From: Blautia faecis
GTDB taxonomy: Bacteria > Bacillota > Clostridia > Lachnospirales > Lachnospiraceae
Assembly (NCBI RefSeq): GCF_020554845.1
Contig: NZ_JAJCIA010000009.1
Coordinates: 48,586 to 112,585 of the forward strand
DNA length: 64,000 nucleotides
Direction of reading: 5' to 3'
Shown: positions 54,782-63,744 of the stretch, piece by piece
Numbering within the stretch: position 1 is the first letter of the stretch
Layout of the letters: every line of letters begins with the position of its first letter
Made by a program: the position numbers and the translations under genes
Notes under the pieces: generated by a model
The model's input: only the letters and a program-made list of their open reading frames with translations
Databases searched by the model: none
Told to the model about the DNA's origin: nothing

Positions 54782-56464
54782 TTATTTTTTCAGACAACCG
54801 TAGCTGCCTGTCTTATCTTTTCCATTGAAATATTTCTTTGAAAATTCCTCCGCCGGACAGGGTCTGGAATAATAGTATCCCTGAAGCAATTCCGGCTTAT
54901 AAGTCTGGACAACGGAAAGGATTTCCTTATTCTCCACCCCTTCCACACAAACCTTTATTCTGGTCTGCTTACTCAGATTCATAATATATTCCAGAATCGC
55001 CTGATCCATCTCATCATCCTGAATGGAACGGACAAAAGTATGATCGATCTTGATCCACTGTGGTTTCAGCTTGCGAAGCAATGCAATGGAAGAGTACTCC
55101 GTGCCGAAATCATCCAGTGCCATATTGATCCCCATATTTTTAAAATATTCAAAATCATCCCGAAGGCCATTGGGATCCGATACTTTACAGCTCTCTGTAA
55201 GCTCCAGGATCAGCTGCTTCTCCGGTGTGCCAGATTCTTCCACGATCCGTGTCACCATTTCTCTGAAGCCTTCCTGAAGTATCTGGATATAAGAAACATT
55301 CACGGAAATTACAAAATCAGGATTCTCCATGCGCCACAGTGCCGCCTGGGCAAGTGCCTTATTCAAAAGCCACTCTCCCACCTGTCGGATGGTTCCGTCT
55401 TCCTCCAGGATCGGAATAAATTCCATTGGGGAAACCAGGGTTCCATCTGGCAGATAAAAACGCATCAGAGTCTCAGCACCATAAACATCCTGAGTCTCTC
55501 CGTTCACCAGAGGCTGATATACCAGTGCAAACCCTCTGCAATTATTGGCAACAGACTCACGGAGCACTTCCTGCAGTCGGAATTTCTCCACCGTTTTTCT
55601 GTGCATTTGTCCGGAAAACTGCGCAATGCTGCCACGTCCCACTTTCTTTGCCTGCTCAAGGGCGTATTCCACATTTGCATGCAAAGTCTCGAAATCCTCT
55701 GCATCCTGCGGAAAAAAGGCCACTCCGCATGAAATCGTCAACTGGATCTCCAGATTCATCTCCCTGGGGACTTCCACTGAAAACTTCTGCATTTCCTTGT
55801 AGATCCGGTCAAGTGCATTCTCGGATTTCTCAGTGGTAATACAATAGAATTTACCTCCTGGTCCCCGATAAGAAATAACGCCCTCCAGACTCTGACATTT
55901 CTGTCCCAGACGCTGCAGCACCTCATCTCCTACAAGATACCCAAGAATATCATTGATTCTCTGAAGTCTGTCCACATCAAAAAGAAGAACAGCACCTTCC
56001 ATTCCATGACTGATAAATGCCGGAAGCTGCTTCTTCAGCTCATGAAACGTATATAAACCAGTGGGCTGGTCAAACTTGGCATTTACACCAAGATTCATCA
56101 TCGTGCCAACAAAAAGGCCAAGGCTTCCATCCGCATTCCGCTCCACAATTCCCTGGCACCTTACCCATACATATTTCCCATATTTATTTAAAGCCCGGTA
56201 TTCACAATTATGCCGGTTGCTTTTCCCCTCAAAAATGCGACCGATATCCTCCAGAAAAATATGCTGATCCGCAGGATGGATATGCTGTACCCATTCCTTC
56301 GCCGTATTCTCTATAAATTCTCCCGGCAGATTGAAGTAATCCACACTTGGCTTAGACCATCTGGAAAAATCGCGTTCCAGGTCGGCTATATAAATGTACA
56401 TATTATCTGAAGTCTGAGACAGAGCATCAAATATATGGCTGTCAAAATTAGAGATATCTATCAC
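54782..56464 (-). CDS. PAS-GGDEF-EAL protein with degenerate GGDEF (likely c-di-GMP phosphodiesterase)
   Basis: A 560-residue soluble protein: PAS domain with PAC motif (about residues 15-130), GGDEF-type domain (about 138-290) and EAL domain (about 300-545). The signature of the diguanylate cyclase is YRGPGGKFY instead of GGDEF, so cyclase activity is unlikely. The EAL domain keeps its metal-binding residues: ETLMR, NVSYIQI, LELTES, LDDFGTEYSS and the lysine in WIKIDHTF, and EGVEN. It therefore probably hydrolyses c-di-GMP under control of the PAS domain. It stands alone. Confidence 0.88.
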   Translation of the reverse strand: MIDISNFDSHIFDALSQTSDNMYIYIADLERDFSRWSKPSVDYFNLPGEFIENTAKEWVQHIHPADQHIFLEDIGRIFEGKSNRHNCEYRALNKYGKYVWVRCQGIVERNADGSLGLFVGTMMNLGVNAKFDQPTGLYTFHELKKQLPAFISHGMEGAVLLFDVDRLQRINDILGYLVGDEVLQRLGQKCQSLEGVISYRGPGGKFYCITTEKSENALDRIYKEMQKFSVEVPREMNLEIQLTISCGVAFFPQDAEDFETLHANVEYALEQAKKVGRGSIAQFSGQMHRKTVEKFRLQEVLRESVANNCRGFALVYQPLVNGETQDVYGAETLMRFYLPDGTLVSPMEFIPILEEDGTIRQVGEWLLNKALAQAALWRMENPDFVISVNVSYIQILQEGFREMVTRIVEESGTPEKQLILELTESCKVSDPNGLRDDFEYFKNMGINMALDDFGTEYSSIALLRKLKPQWIKIDHTFVRSIQDDEMDQAILEYIMNLSKQTRIKVCVEGVENKEILSVVQTYKPELLQGYYYSRPCPAEEFSKKYFNGKDKTGSYGCLKK

Positions 56465-56633
56465 ACAAAACCACTACCTTCCCTTTTCCCCTAATACATC
56501 AATATTTTACCATACTTTGCACAATTCTGTCTACAAATTTTGACAATTCTGCACATAAAATGTTAATAAAGTATAAAAAGAAGAATAAATAATACAAACA
56601 TTTTTATGATAATCTGTAACCATTACGCGGATG

Positions 56634-56717
56634 CCAGAGCCTGTCTGAAAAATCATTCCCCCAATCTGCACGCCCCGCTTTGCGGTATATTTTGCCCGAA
56701 TTCGACTGTTACAGCCC
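56634..56717. repeat. Inverted partial copy of the 166-bp dispersed repeat
   Basis: CCAGAGCCTGTCTGAAAAATC, then CAATCTGCACGCCCC and GCTTTGCGGTATAT, are the reverse complement of the right half of the element at 3044-3209. Similarity ends near 56717. Apart from this and the metY terminator the 323-bp gap is empty. Confidence 0.7.
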
Positions 56718-56721
56718 CCAA

Positions 56722-56764
56722 AAAAGGTACCATATCTCCCATTTCAGGAGATATGGTACCTTTT
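56722..56764 (-). terminator. Terminator of metY
   Basis: AAAAGGTACCATATCTCC and GGAGATATGGTACCTTTT form an 18-bp perfect stem with a 7-base loop, with a T-run on the minus strand. Confidence 0.92.
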
Positions 56765-56787
56765 ACATAAATGAAGCTCTTTTTTAA

Positions 56788-58092
56788 TCATTTTACTGCT
56801 TCAAATGCTGCATCCAGAACTGCGATCAGGTCGTCTACTTTCTCAATACCGATGGAAAGACGGATTGTGTTTGGTTTGATTCCCTGGTCAAGAAGCTCTT
56901 CCTCTGTGCACTGACTGTGTGTGGTTGTTGCAGGATGGATCACAAGGGATTTTACATCTGCAACATTTGCAAGCAGTGAGAAGATTGCAAGGTTATCAAT
57001 AAATTTCTGAGCGGTCTGTGCATCACCCTTGATCTCAAATGTAAAGATGGAACCGCCGCCGTTTGGAAGGTATTTCTTATAAAGATAATGACTTGGCTCA
57101 CTCTCCAGTGATGGATGATGAACAGCTTCTACCTGTGGATGTTTAGACAGGTAATCTACGATTTTCAGGGCGTTGCTTACGTGACGCTCCACTCTTAAGG
57201 AAAGAGTTTCCAGTCCCTGTAAGAACAAAAATGCATGGAATGGAGAAAGGGTAGCTCCTGTATCACGAAGGATGATTGCACGAATATAAGTTACAAATGC
57301 TGCCGGAGCGGTTGCCTCTGCAAAGGAAATTCCATGATAGCTTGGGTTCGGCTCAGAAATCCACGGGAATTTGCCGGATGCTTTCCAGTCGAAGTTGCCG
57401 CTGTCTACGATCACGCCACCGATTGCAGTTCCATGGCCTCCGATGAATTTGGTTGCGGAATGAACGACGATATCTGCACCATACTCAATCGGGCGAACCA
57501 GGTAAGGAGTTGCAAATGTAGAATCAACTACAAGAGGAATGTTATGTTTGTGCGCAATTTTTGCAACTTCTTCAATATCAATCAGGTTGGAGTTCGGATT
57601 TCCAAGGGTCTCAATAAAGATTGCTTTTGTGTTTTCCTGGATTGCAGCTTCGAAAGAGCCTTCTGCATCCGGATCTACAAATGTTGCGGTGATGCCGCTG
57701 GTCTGCGGAAGAGTATGTGCCAGAAGGTTGTATGTTCCGCCGTAGATGGTCTTGGAAGCTACAATGTGCTCACCTGTTTTTGCAAGTGCCTGGAATGTAT
57801 AATTGATAGCTGCTGCACCGGAAGCAACTGCAAGCGCTGCAACTCCGCCTTCAAGAGCAGCAATTCTCTGCTCGAAAACATCCTCTGTAGGGTTGGTAAG
57901 TCTTCCATAAATATTTCCGGCATCGCGAAGTCCGAAACGGTCAGCTGCATGCTGTGAGTTATGGAATACATAAGATGTAGAAGCGTAGATTGGAACAGCT
58001 CTTGCATCTGTTACTGGATCTGCTTTCTCCTGTCCAATGTGTAACTGTTTTGTTTCAAATCCCCAGTTTTTAGAATCTCTGATATCTGCCAT
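56788..58092 (-). CDS. metY: O-acetylhomoserine sulfhydrylase (MetY)
   Basis: A 434-residue PLP enzyme of the Cys/Met metabolism family that makes homocysteine from O-acetylhomoserine and sulfide. N-terminal WGFETKQLHIGQEKADPVTD, the IYGRLTNPTEDVFEQRIAAL motif and the PLP lysine in VVHSATKFIGGHG are typical; the insertion and length fit MetY rather than MetB. The ATG at 58090-58092 follows ACGGAGG. No S-adenosylmethionine riboswitch is seen upstream; instead the leader is almost free of G. Confidence 0.95.
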   Translation of the reverse strand: MADIRDSKNWGFETKQLHIGQEKADPVTDARAVPIYASTSYVFHNSQHAADRFGLRDAGNIYGRLTNPTEDVFEQRIAALEGGVAALAVASGAAAINYTFQALAKTGEHIVASKTIYGGTYNLLAHTLPQTSGITATFVDPDAEGSFEAAIQENTKAIFIETLGNPNSNLIDIEEVAKIAHKHNIPLVVDSTFATPYLVRPIEYGADIVVHSATKFIGGHGTAIGGVIVDSGNFDWKASGKFPWISEPNPSYHGISFAEATAPAAFVTYIRAIILRDTGATLSPFHAFLFLQGLETLSLRVERHVSNALKIVDYLSKHPQVEAVHHPSLESEPSHYLYKKYLPNGGGSIFTFEIKGDAQTAQKFIDNLAIFSLLANVADVKSLVIHPATTTHSQCTEEELLDQGIKPNTIRLSIGIEKVDDLIAVLDAAFEAVK

Positions 58093-58265
58093 TTTTCTTT
58101 CCTCCGTATGTTTACTATTTTTCATCATTTTTTGTTAATGTTAGTTTTGTTATTGTTTTTGATGTTTTTCTTTGCTGTTGCTTTGTTTTTGTTGATGAAT
58201 GCATAGTAACATACTGGGGATTATCTGTATAATATGTAAAAATAATATCTGGTTATAGGTTCATT

Positions 58266-58865
58266 CTATAACCAGGTATTTGGGGAATTTTTCTTTGCAT
58301 ATTTCTTTACACTATTCAGAAACGCCTCATGTATCCTGTCATCCTCATCCAGTTCCGGATGAAATGCCAGTCCATACTGCTCTTTATACTTTACAGCTAC
58401 AATATTTCCATCCACCTCAGCCAGTACTTCTGCGCCTTCTCCGCATTTCTCAATATAAGGGGCACGAATGAATGTCATGGGAACCTGACCGATTCCTTTC
58501 ATTTCCCTGATGGTGTGAAAACTGCCAAGCTGTCTGCCGTAGGCATTTCTTTTTACTGTCACAGGCATGGTTCCGAAATACACATGCCCGTCATTAGAGA
58601 GGTGGTCAGCCAGAAGGATCACCCCCGCACAAGTGGCAAGCACCGGCATTCCAGCCTGGATTTTCTCTTTCAAAGGCTCAAACATTTCCAGCTCCCGAAG
58701 GAGTTTTCCCTGTACCGTACTCTCACCGCCTGGCAAAACCAGTCCTTCAAAGTCTCCATCCAGGTCTTCTTTTTTCCGCAGCTCCACGCACCGGGCACCC
58801 AGTTTTTCCAGTTTGCTCTTATGTTCTGCAAAAGCTCCCTGCACAGCAAGGATTCCGATTTTCAT
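58266..58865 (-). CDS. pdxT: Pyridoxal 5'-phosphate synthase glutaminase subunit PdxT
   Basis: A 199-residue class I glutaminase that feeds ammonia to PdxS. It starts MKIGILAVQGAFAEH, the oxyanion region is LVLPGGEST, the nucleophile cysteine is in LATCAGVILLA, and the His/Glu pair is in LAFHPELDED. It is one base downstream of pdxS on the same strand, so translation is coupled. Confidence 0.97.
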   Translation of the reverse strand: MKIGILAVQGAFAEHKSKLEKLGARCVELRKKEDLDGDFEGLVLPGGESTVQGKLLRELEMFEPLKEKIQAGMPVLATCAGVILLADHLSNDGHVYFGTMPVTVKRNAYGRQLGSFHTIREMKGIGQVPMTFIRAPYIEKCGEGAEVLAEVDGNIVAVKYKEQYGLAFHPELDEDDRIHEAFLNSVKKYAKKNSPNTWL

Positions 58866-58866
58866 C

Positions 58867-59742
58867 TCATTTGCCCCTCTCTGCCATCAGAAGCTGGATT
58901 TCCTGCTCATTGATTCCGACCATAGCTTCACCAAGGTCTTCGGAAAGCTCTGCAAGCATTTTGGAATCCTGATAGTTGGTGACCGCTTTTACAATAGCTG
59001 CTGCACGCTTCTTCGGATCACCGGATTTGAAAATACCAGAGCCCACAAACACACCTTCTGCGCCAAGCTGCATCATAAGGGCCGCATCTGCAGGAGTCGC
59101 AACACCGCCTGCTGCAAAGTTTACCACCGGAAGTCTTCCTTTTTTGTGTACATACTTAACCAACTCATATGGCACACGCAGGTTCTTTGCTTCTTCAAAA
59201 AGCTCATCCTCACGCATGGAAACCACTTTCCCGATTTCGCTGTTCATCATGCGCATGTGGCGCACCGCCTGTACCACATCGCCGGTTCCTGGTTCGCCTT
59301 TTGTACGGATCATGGAAGCGCCTTCTGCGATTCGCCTTAAAGCTTCTCCTAAATCTTTGGCTCCGCATACAAATGGTACTTTAAACTGACGCTTGTCAAT
59401 ATGGTAAACATCATCTGCCGGGGAAAGTACCTCGCTCTCATCAATATAATCAATCTCAATTGCTTCCAGGATCTGCGCTTCTACAAAATGTCCGATACGA
59501 CATTTCGCCATAACCGGAATAGAGACTGCCTCCTGGATTCCTTTGATCATTTTTGGGTCGCTCATCCTGGAAACACCGCCTGCTGCACGAATATCTGCCG
59601 GAATCCTCTCCAGCGCCATAACCGCACAGGCACCTGCCTCCTCTGCGATTTTTGCCTGTTCCGGAGTGGTAACGTCCATGATCACTCCACCTTTTAACAT
59701 CTGTGCAAGCTGTTTATTTAATGCATATCTTTCCTGGCTCAT
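58867..59742 (-). CDS. pdxS: Pyridoxal 5'-phosphate synthase subunit PdxS
   Basis: A 291-residue TIM-barrel synthase that builds PLP from ribose 5-phosphate, glyceraldehyde 3-phosphate and ammonia. Catalytic lysines are in [18 protein letters not shown] and [12 protein letters not shown] segments, and [13 protein letters not shown] is a family signature. The ATG at 59740-59742 follows ACAGGAGG. First gene of pdxS-pdxT. No MocR-type regulator gene is nearby. Confidence 0.97.
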   Translation of the reverse strand: MSQERYALNKQLAQMLKGGVIMDVTTPEQAKIAEEAGACAVMALERIPADIRAAGGVSRMSDPKMIKGIQEAVSIPVMAKCRIGHFVEAQILEAIEIDYIDESEVLSPADDVYHIDKRQFKVPFVCGAKDLGEALRRIAEGASMIRTKGEPGTGDVVQAVRHMRMMNSEIGKVVSMREDELFEEAKNLRVPYELVKYVHKKGRLPVVNFAAGGVATPADAALMMQLGAEGVFVGSGIFKSGDPKKRAAAIVKAVTNYQDSKMLAELSEDLGEAMVGINEQEIQLLMAERGK

Positions 59743-59909
59743 TTTGATTTCCTCCTGTATGTATTGTGCAGAAAAATTGTGGGGCACTGTTTTAACAGAT
59801 TTCCATTTCTTCAACTGCCTTTTATTTGTCTGAAAGCATACAGGAATACTGTACTGTTATAAATATCCAGTTTTTATATATTTTAAAAGGACAGTTTGAA
59901 TATTTTCTC

Positions 59910-59999
59910 TCAAACTGTCCTGCAGGACTTGTTTTTTTCCAGCAAAACCTTCAGTGCCCGGGCAATTTCTACCTCGTCTTCTGCAATCAGGATACGCAT
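59910..59999 (-). pseudogene. Start of a response-regulator gene, broken after 30 codons
   Basis: An ATG behind GGAGGAAAATT begins MRILIAEDEVEIARALKVLL, the exact opening of an OmpR-type receiver domain with its acidic ED pair, but the frame stops after about 29 residues. A hairpin (AGGACAGTTTGA with TCAAACTGTCCT, 59888-59921) covers the break. No output domain is found. It could give a 29-residue peptide but no working regulator. Confidence 0.6.
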
Positions 60000-60060
60000 A
60001 ATTTTCCTCCATTTTTTCTGAAAAGGAGACGCTTACGCGTCCCCCATTTTCCCGCCCCTC

Positions 60061-60087
60061 CTAGAGCCTTTTTCAAACACGCTCTAG
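60061..60087. repeat. Terminal fragment of the 166-bp dispersed repeat
   Basis: CTAGAGCCTTTTTCAAACAC followed by GCTCTAG carries the repeat end (AGAGCGTGTTTGAAAAAGG, reversed) closed into a small palindrome. Only the tip of the element is present. Confidence 0.5.
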
Positions 60088-60122
60088 CCTGATGGCAAGT
60101 TGCAGGGGCAAATAATATACTA

Positions 60123-60311
60123 TTATTTTTTCGGTTTCTTTCGCGCCATTATGCCACCGATCCGGCCCGTTTCTTTGGCGGAGAGGCTTTTCCAGCCCCC
60201 TTCTAAGACTTTATCCAGAATGCCAAGTTCCTGAGCAATTTCATATTTTGTCTGTTCTTCAGGGGTAAGATTTCCGGATTTGTAAGCTTCTACTTCTTTG
60301 TCTTTGTTCAT
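60123..60311 (-). CDS. Alpha/beta-type small acid-soluble spore protein-like
   Basis: A 62-residue protein. The segment KYEIAQELGILDKVLEGGWK has the sequence context of the GPR protease cleavage site of alpha/beta SASPs, and SLSAKETGRIGGIMARKK is the DNA-binding C-terminal signature (GRIGG.M). These proteins coat spore DNA and protect it. The ATG at 60309-60311 follows AAGGAG at 9 bases; an upstream in-frame start adds a stretch unlike the family. Confidence 0.85.
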   Translation of the reverse strand: MNKDKEVEAYKSGNLTPEEQTKYEIAQELGILDKVLEGGWKSLSAKETGRIGGIMARKKPKK

Positions 60312-60347
60312 ATGTCTATGCTCCTTTTTACAGTGTTTGGATGTATA

Positions 60348-60550
60348 TGATATGAGTGTCAAAAGGTCTTTTGACACTCATTTGATACCCGGATTGCTAC
60401 GCAGCTACGCTGCTCCCGCAATCCTCCAAATATTCGAAATCCGCTGATTTACTGCGTAAATCGCTACTTTCTCATATTTGGCGTGTCCCAAGCTCAAAAG
60501 CCTTATCGTGCAAGCACGAACAGCTTTTTGACCTTTTGACACTGGTATCA
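60348..60550. repeat. About 200-bp nested palindromic element
   Basis: Ends TGATATGAGTGTCAAAAGG and the inverse of CCTTTTGACACTGGTATCA form terminal inverted repeats. Inside are several nested hairpins: GAGTGTCAAAAG/CTTTTGACACTC at 60354-60379, GGATTGC/GCAATCC, CCAAATAT/ATATTTGG and AGCTGTTCGTGC-type near the right end. No frame is coding. It could be a MITE or a structured RNA. The following 60551-60730 stretch holds nothing I recognise. Confidence 0.6.
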
Positions 60551-60731
60551 TGTATATAGGGAGTATGGACAAAATACAATACATTTATTCAAAGTGGATG
60601 CAATTTGACATGGCATATTTCAAGCGAACTGTCGCAATATTCTGCCAAGCTGACTGTCAACTATAACTAAGCAGCCCGGGAAAGCCCTCGCAGCTAAGTT
60701 TTCGCAGGCAGTGGATCTTGTGCGATTCTTC

Positions 60732-60917
60732 TTATGCTTTCGGAATAATAATCGCTGCAATAATATATGCCCAGATTCCTGCGCCGCCGAAGCAGGTCAG
60801 GATTACCCAGGCCAGGCGGACCAGGGTTGGGTCAATATCGAAATACTCGGCAATTCCTCCGCACACACCGCACAGCATACAGTTTACGGTTGATTTGTAT
60901 AAACGCTTATTACTCAT
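60732..60917 (-). CDS. PspC-domain protein
   Basis: A 61-residue protein consisting of a PspC domain only: MSNKRLYKSTVNCMLCGVCGG opens the family signature, then IAEYFDIDPTLVRLAWVIL and one more hydrophobic stretch ending in IIIPKA. PspC domains sense envelope stress or associate with DUF4097-type proteins. It follows the DUF4097 gene with about 90 bases and a repeat tip between them. Confidence 0.9.
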   Translation of the reverse strand: MSNKRLYKSTVNCMLCGVCGGIAEYFDIDPTLVRLAWVILTCFGGAGIWAYIIAAIIIPKA

Positions 60918-60976
60918 AATTAATTCCTCCGATCTGACATTTCTGTCTTATTTTTTATCCATTACATAACTTTACA

Positions 60977-61010
60977 CCAGAGCGTGTCTGAAAAGAGCTT
61001 TCTGCAAGAT
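60977..61010. repeat. Partial copy of the 166-bp dispersed repeat after the DUF4097 gene
   Basis: CCAGAGCGTGTCTGAAAAGAG and CTTTCTGCAAGATT match the left end of the element at 3044. The match stops right at the stop codon of the DUF4097 gene. Confidence 0.6.
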
Positions 61011-61877
61011 TTAGCTTTCCCCAGTAAACTCCACATCAATCTCGCCCATTCCGCATTCCAGCACCATATCTTTTCTGGCACCTTCATTGGAAATATTTTT
61101 CTCAATGCCAATTCCACTGTACTCAGAATCCTCCAAATTAATCTCACCCATACCACAGGAAAGATCGTAATTATAGTCCTTCTCTTTTCCAGTTACTACC
61201 ATGTCAATTTCACCAGCACTGCAGTCCGCATTCAGTTTCTGAATATCAAGCTGATCAATGTCGATGGTTCCGGCGCCAACCTGAAGATCACAATACGCTG
61301 CTGTGATATTTCCATAACCGCTAAATTCTCCAGCGCCAACTTCCACCGAAAGCTCCTGTACCTTTAAATCGCACTCCAGATCAATAGTACCCATGTCAAC
61401 ACCCAGGCTTATCGTATCAAAGTCTTTCCCGGAAGGAACAATGACTTTTATCTGTTTCTTCTTTTTTACATTTCCACTGCGGGTATCTGTAATCGTGATT
61501 TTCCCGGAAGTTTCCTTAACCACTACATCGTTCTTCGCATCATTTGCCACATTTACCCGAATCTTGTCACCATCGTATTCCTGGATAAGGAGCTCATCAT
61601 ACTTCAAACTGATTTCCAGATCACTGGCAAAATCCATATCCACAGTATTTCCATCTAAAGCATCCCAATCTATGTCAGAAGAATGATATTGGGCGTTTCC
61701 CCAATGGATCAGACCAGCCAGCGGATAATCATTATCCTGAAGCAGCTGTCCAGCCTGATCAAACACATTTCCGCCTGTTTCCACTGCTGCTACAGAAATT
61801 CCACCGATACAGAAACCAATTCCTGCCACTGCGAAAGCACCTGCTGCAATCAGCATTCCCTTTGTTCCTTTTTTCAT
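61011..61877 (-). CDS. DUF4097-family membrane-anchored beta-repeat protein
   Basis: A 288-residue protein with an N-terminal membrane helix (MLIAAGAFAVAGIGFCIGG) and an extracellular-type right-handed beta-repeat domain with periodic G.I.L/V strands (e.g. VDMGTIDLECDLKVQELSVE). DUF4097 proteins typically stand next to a DUF1700 membrane partner and a PadR regulator, as here. The start overlaps the DUF1700 stop (ATGA). Function unknown; a role in envelope stress sensing is likely from context. Confidence 0.88.
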   Translation of the reverse strand: MKKGTKGMLIAAGAFAVAGIGFCIGGISVAAVETGGNVFDQAGQLLQDNDYPLAGLIHWGNAQYHSSDIDWDALDGNTVDMDFASDLEISLKYDELLIQEYDGDKIRVNVANDAKNDVVVKETSGKITITDTRSGNVKKKKQIKVIVPSGKDFDTISLGVDMGTIDLECDLKVQELSVEVGAGEFSGYGNITAAYCDLQVGAGTIDIDQLDIQKLNADCSAGEIDMVVTGKEKDYNYDLSCGMGEINLEDSEYSGIGIEKNISNEGARKDMVLECGMGEIDVEFTGES

Positions 61878-62599
61878 GCCTGCTCCTCCTTCTTATTCCG
61901 ATATACGATTTTCTGGAAAAAGTCTGTCACCTTACGAAGAATCCATGGGAAAATCGTGGAGCCCAGCCATCCTGTTAAAATGCAGAACAGAATTCCTGAT
62001 GCAAACAAAAGACAGCCGATTCCCATTACCAGAAGTCCCACAGCAGTATTGGTAATCAAAGTTCCAATACCCACACTAATGCAGGCGCAAGCTGCTACGA
62101 TAAATGTGAACGCCACAACTCCGGATACAAAAATCGCCAAAAACGGAAACAAGATCACCACCAGTAAAATACTGAACACGCCACTGGCTGCTGTAATGAT
62201 AAATGGGGAAAGAAATACCAGGGCAATTAGGAGCAGGATAAATCTGCTGTTGCTTCCCTTCTCTTTCGGGCGATATCCCCTGTGGGTACGATCTGTTTTT
62301 CCTGCATGTTCCCCATCTCTTTGGTGAATCTCCGGCATATAAGAAGCCTTGTTTTCCCTCAAGTCCTCATATCCGTTCTCTGTATACTGTGCATATTCCT
62401 CATTGCTTTCGTCAAGGTCTGCCTTTATTATGGCAGCCACTTTTCCGGGGCTTCCAAGCTCTCTGATCACGGAAGCCTCATTCTCAGGACCGGCTTCGTC
62501 AAAATAACTGTTGTAGTAAGCCAGCGCCTCCTGCTTTTCTGCTTCCGAAATATCAGACAGCAGCCTCTCTAGCTGTTTCATAAACTGCGCTCTGTCCAT
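61874..62599 (-). CDS. DUF1700-family membrane protein (HAAS domain)
   Basis: A 241-residue protein with the N-terminal HAAS domain, MDRAQFMKQLERLLSDISEA then ALAYYNSYFDEAG and RELGSP, a charged linker and about five membrane helices. HAAS proteins are thought to link PadR-type regulators to membrane signals. Six bases separate it from padR. Confidence 0.9.
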   Translation of the reverse strand: MDRAQFMKQLERLLSDISEAEKQEALAYYNSYFDEAGPENEASVIRELGSPGKVAAIIKADLDESNEEYAQYTENGYEDLRENKASYMPEIHQRDGEHAGKTDRTHRGYRPKEKGSNSRFILLLIALVFLSPFIITAASGVFSILLVVILFPFLAIFVSGVVAFTFIVAACACISVGIGTLITNTAVGLLVMGIGCLLFASGILFCILTGWLGSTIFPWILRKVTDFFQKIVYRNKKEEQA

Positions 62600-62604
62600 A
62601 CCTG

Positions 62605-62958
62605 TTAATTTTCCTCCCTCATGTGACCGCTGTCCGCATTTCCGCCAGCGTCCTCAAACATACTGCCTATCTTGGTGGAATAATTCTTCCACTCGATCTT
62701 GTACAAATTCAGCTGTGCCTGCCCTTTCTCCGTCAGTTTATAATATCTGCGATTTCGTCCGGCATATGCCTGATCGTAGACTTCCAGGCAGTCATCCTTC
62801 TGCAGGCGGCGCAGCACTGGATAAAGTGTGGATTCTGAAATATCCAGAACTCCGCGTACATCCTGGGTGATCTTGTATCCGTAAGTACCTTCCGGCTCCT
62901 TGGACACAACCGCCAGAACAATAGCGTCCAAAAGTGCAGCTCCTGTGTTAAATACCAT
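62605..62958 (-). CDS. PadR-family transcription regulator
   Basis: A 117-residue winged-helix protein with the PadR signature AIVLAVVSKEPEGTYGYKIT and SESTLYPVLRRLQKDDCLEV, YYKLTEKGQAQL. First gene of padR-DUF1700-DUF4097 (and perhaps pspC). It most likely represses its own operon. Confidence 0.93.
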   Translation of the reverse strand: MVFNTGAALLDAIVLAVVSKEPEGTYGYKITQDVRGVLDISESTLYPVLRRLQKDDCLEVYDQAYAGRNRRYYKLTEKGQAQLNLYKIEWKNYSTKIGSMFEDAGGNADSGHMREEN

Positions 62959-63010
62959 CTGATCACTCCAATCATATTATATAATTCATCAATATTATTT
63001 AATTAACAAT

Positions 63011-63040
63011 ACTATATGATATATAATATAATTTTGTCAA
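63011..63040 (-). promoter_or_regulatory. Promoter of the padR operon
   Basis: On the minus strand a consensus TTGACA (63035-63040) is followed at 18 bp by TATAGT (63011-63016). The spacer and -10 region contain ATACTATATGATAT-type near-palindromic sequence that could be the PadR operator. Confidence 0.7.
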
Positions 63041-63231
63041 TACCATTTTTAAAAACAAATTTATATATTTCTATCATTTACACAAAAAAAGGCGCAGCCA
63101 ATGCCACGCCAATATTTCAACATATTTTCTTTCACTTCAAATAACTGATAAATTTCTCCGTCACAGGTGAAAGCCTTTTTTATCCTTCACTACAAGCCCA
63201 ATTTTTTTCTTTTTCAACGCCTTCTATTGCT

Positions 63232-63744
63232 TTACCTGGCAGGCAATTTATAGATACTTGTGAGTAATTTTTTGCCTGTATTGGTCTCAAATACGCGCTC
63301 TCTGGCTGTTTCAACAGCATTCTCAGACATTTCACTTTCATCTGCATTTACAAGAAAATCAGCTTCCAGAAGAATGCGGTAATCCATTCCGTCTACGTTT
63401 GTATAGGTGTGGTGATGGCTAACCAGATAGTTGATTCTCTCTTTCATTTCATCATCAATTTCCACATCCTTGAGGAAATTTTCTACCAGCTCAGGACTTT
63501 CTTTTTCCTGGTTGGAGCCATTTGTATTACCATATTTTACGCGGCATACAGGGCAGGCAATGTCGTGGATCACGGCTGCGATTTCCAGAATTTCCTGCTT
63601 TCTTTCGGTTAAATTTTCCATCTCGCCAATCATTCTGGCATATGTATATACCTTCAGAAAATGGGCAATATCATGCTTGTTTCCATCGGAATATGCGATC
63701 ATTTTTGCGATAACATTATTTATGGTTTGCTGTGTTTCTGTCAT
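63232..63744 (-). CDS. HD-domain phosphohydrolase
   Basis: A 170-residue metal-dependent hydrolase. Metal ligands fit H(D)AHFLKVYTYA, AAVIHDIACPVCR (HD pair) and VSHHHTYTNVDG, with the last aspartate in EADFLVNADE. The substrate may be a nucleotide, but no feature decides this. It overlaps the start of the downstream-coordinate RluA fragment by 4 bases (ATGA). Confidence 0.88.
   Translation of the reverse strand: MTETQQTINNVIAKMIAYSDGNKHDIAHFLKVYTYARMIGEMENLTERKQEILEIAAVIHDIACPVCRVKYGNTNGSNQEKESPELVENFLKDVEIDDEMKERINYLVSHHHTYTNVDGMDYRILLEADFLVNADESEMSENAVETARERVFETNTGKKLLTSIYKLPAR

Noticed and set aside
58093..58265. SAM riboswitch in front of metY
   Set aside because: None of the conserved SAM-I stems or its terminator can be formed; the stretch is unstructured.
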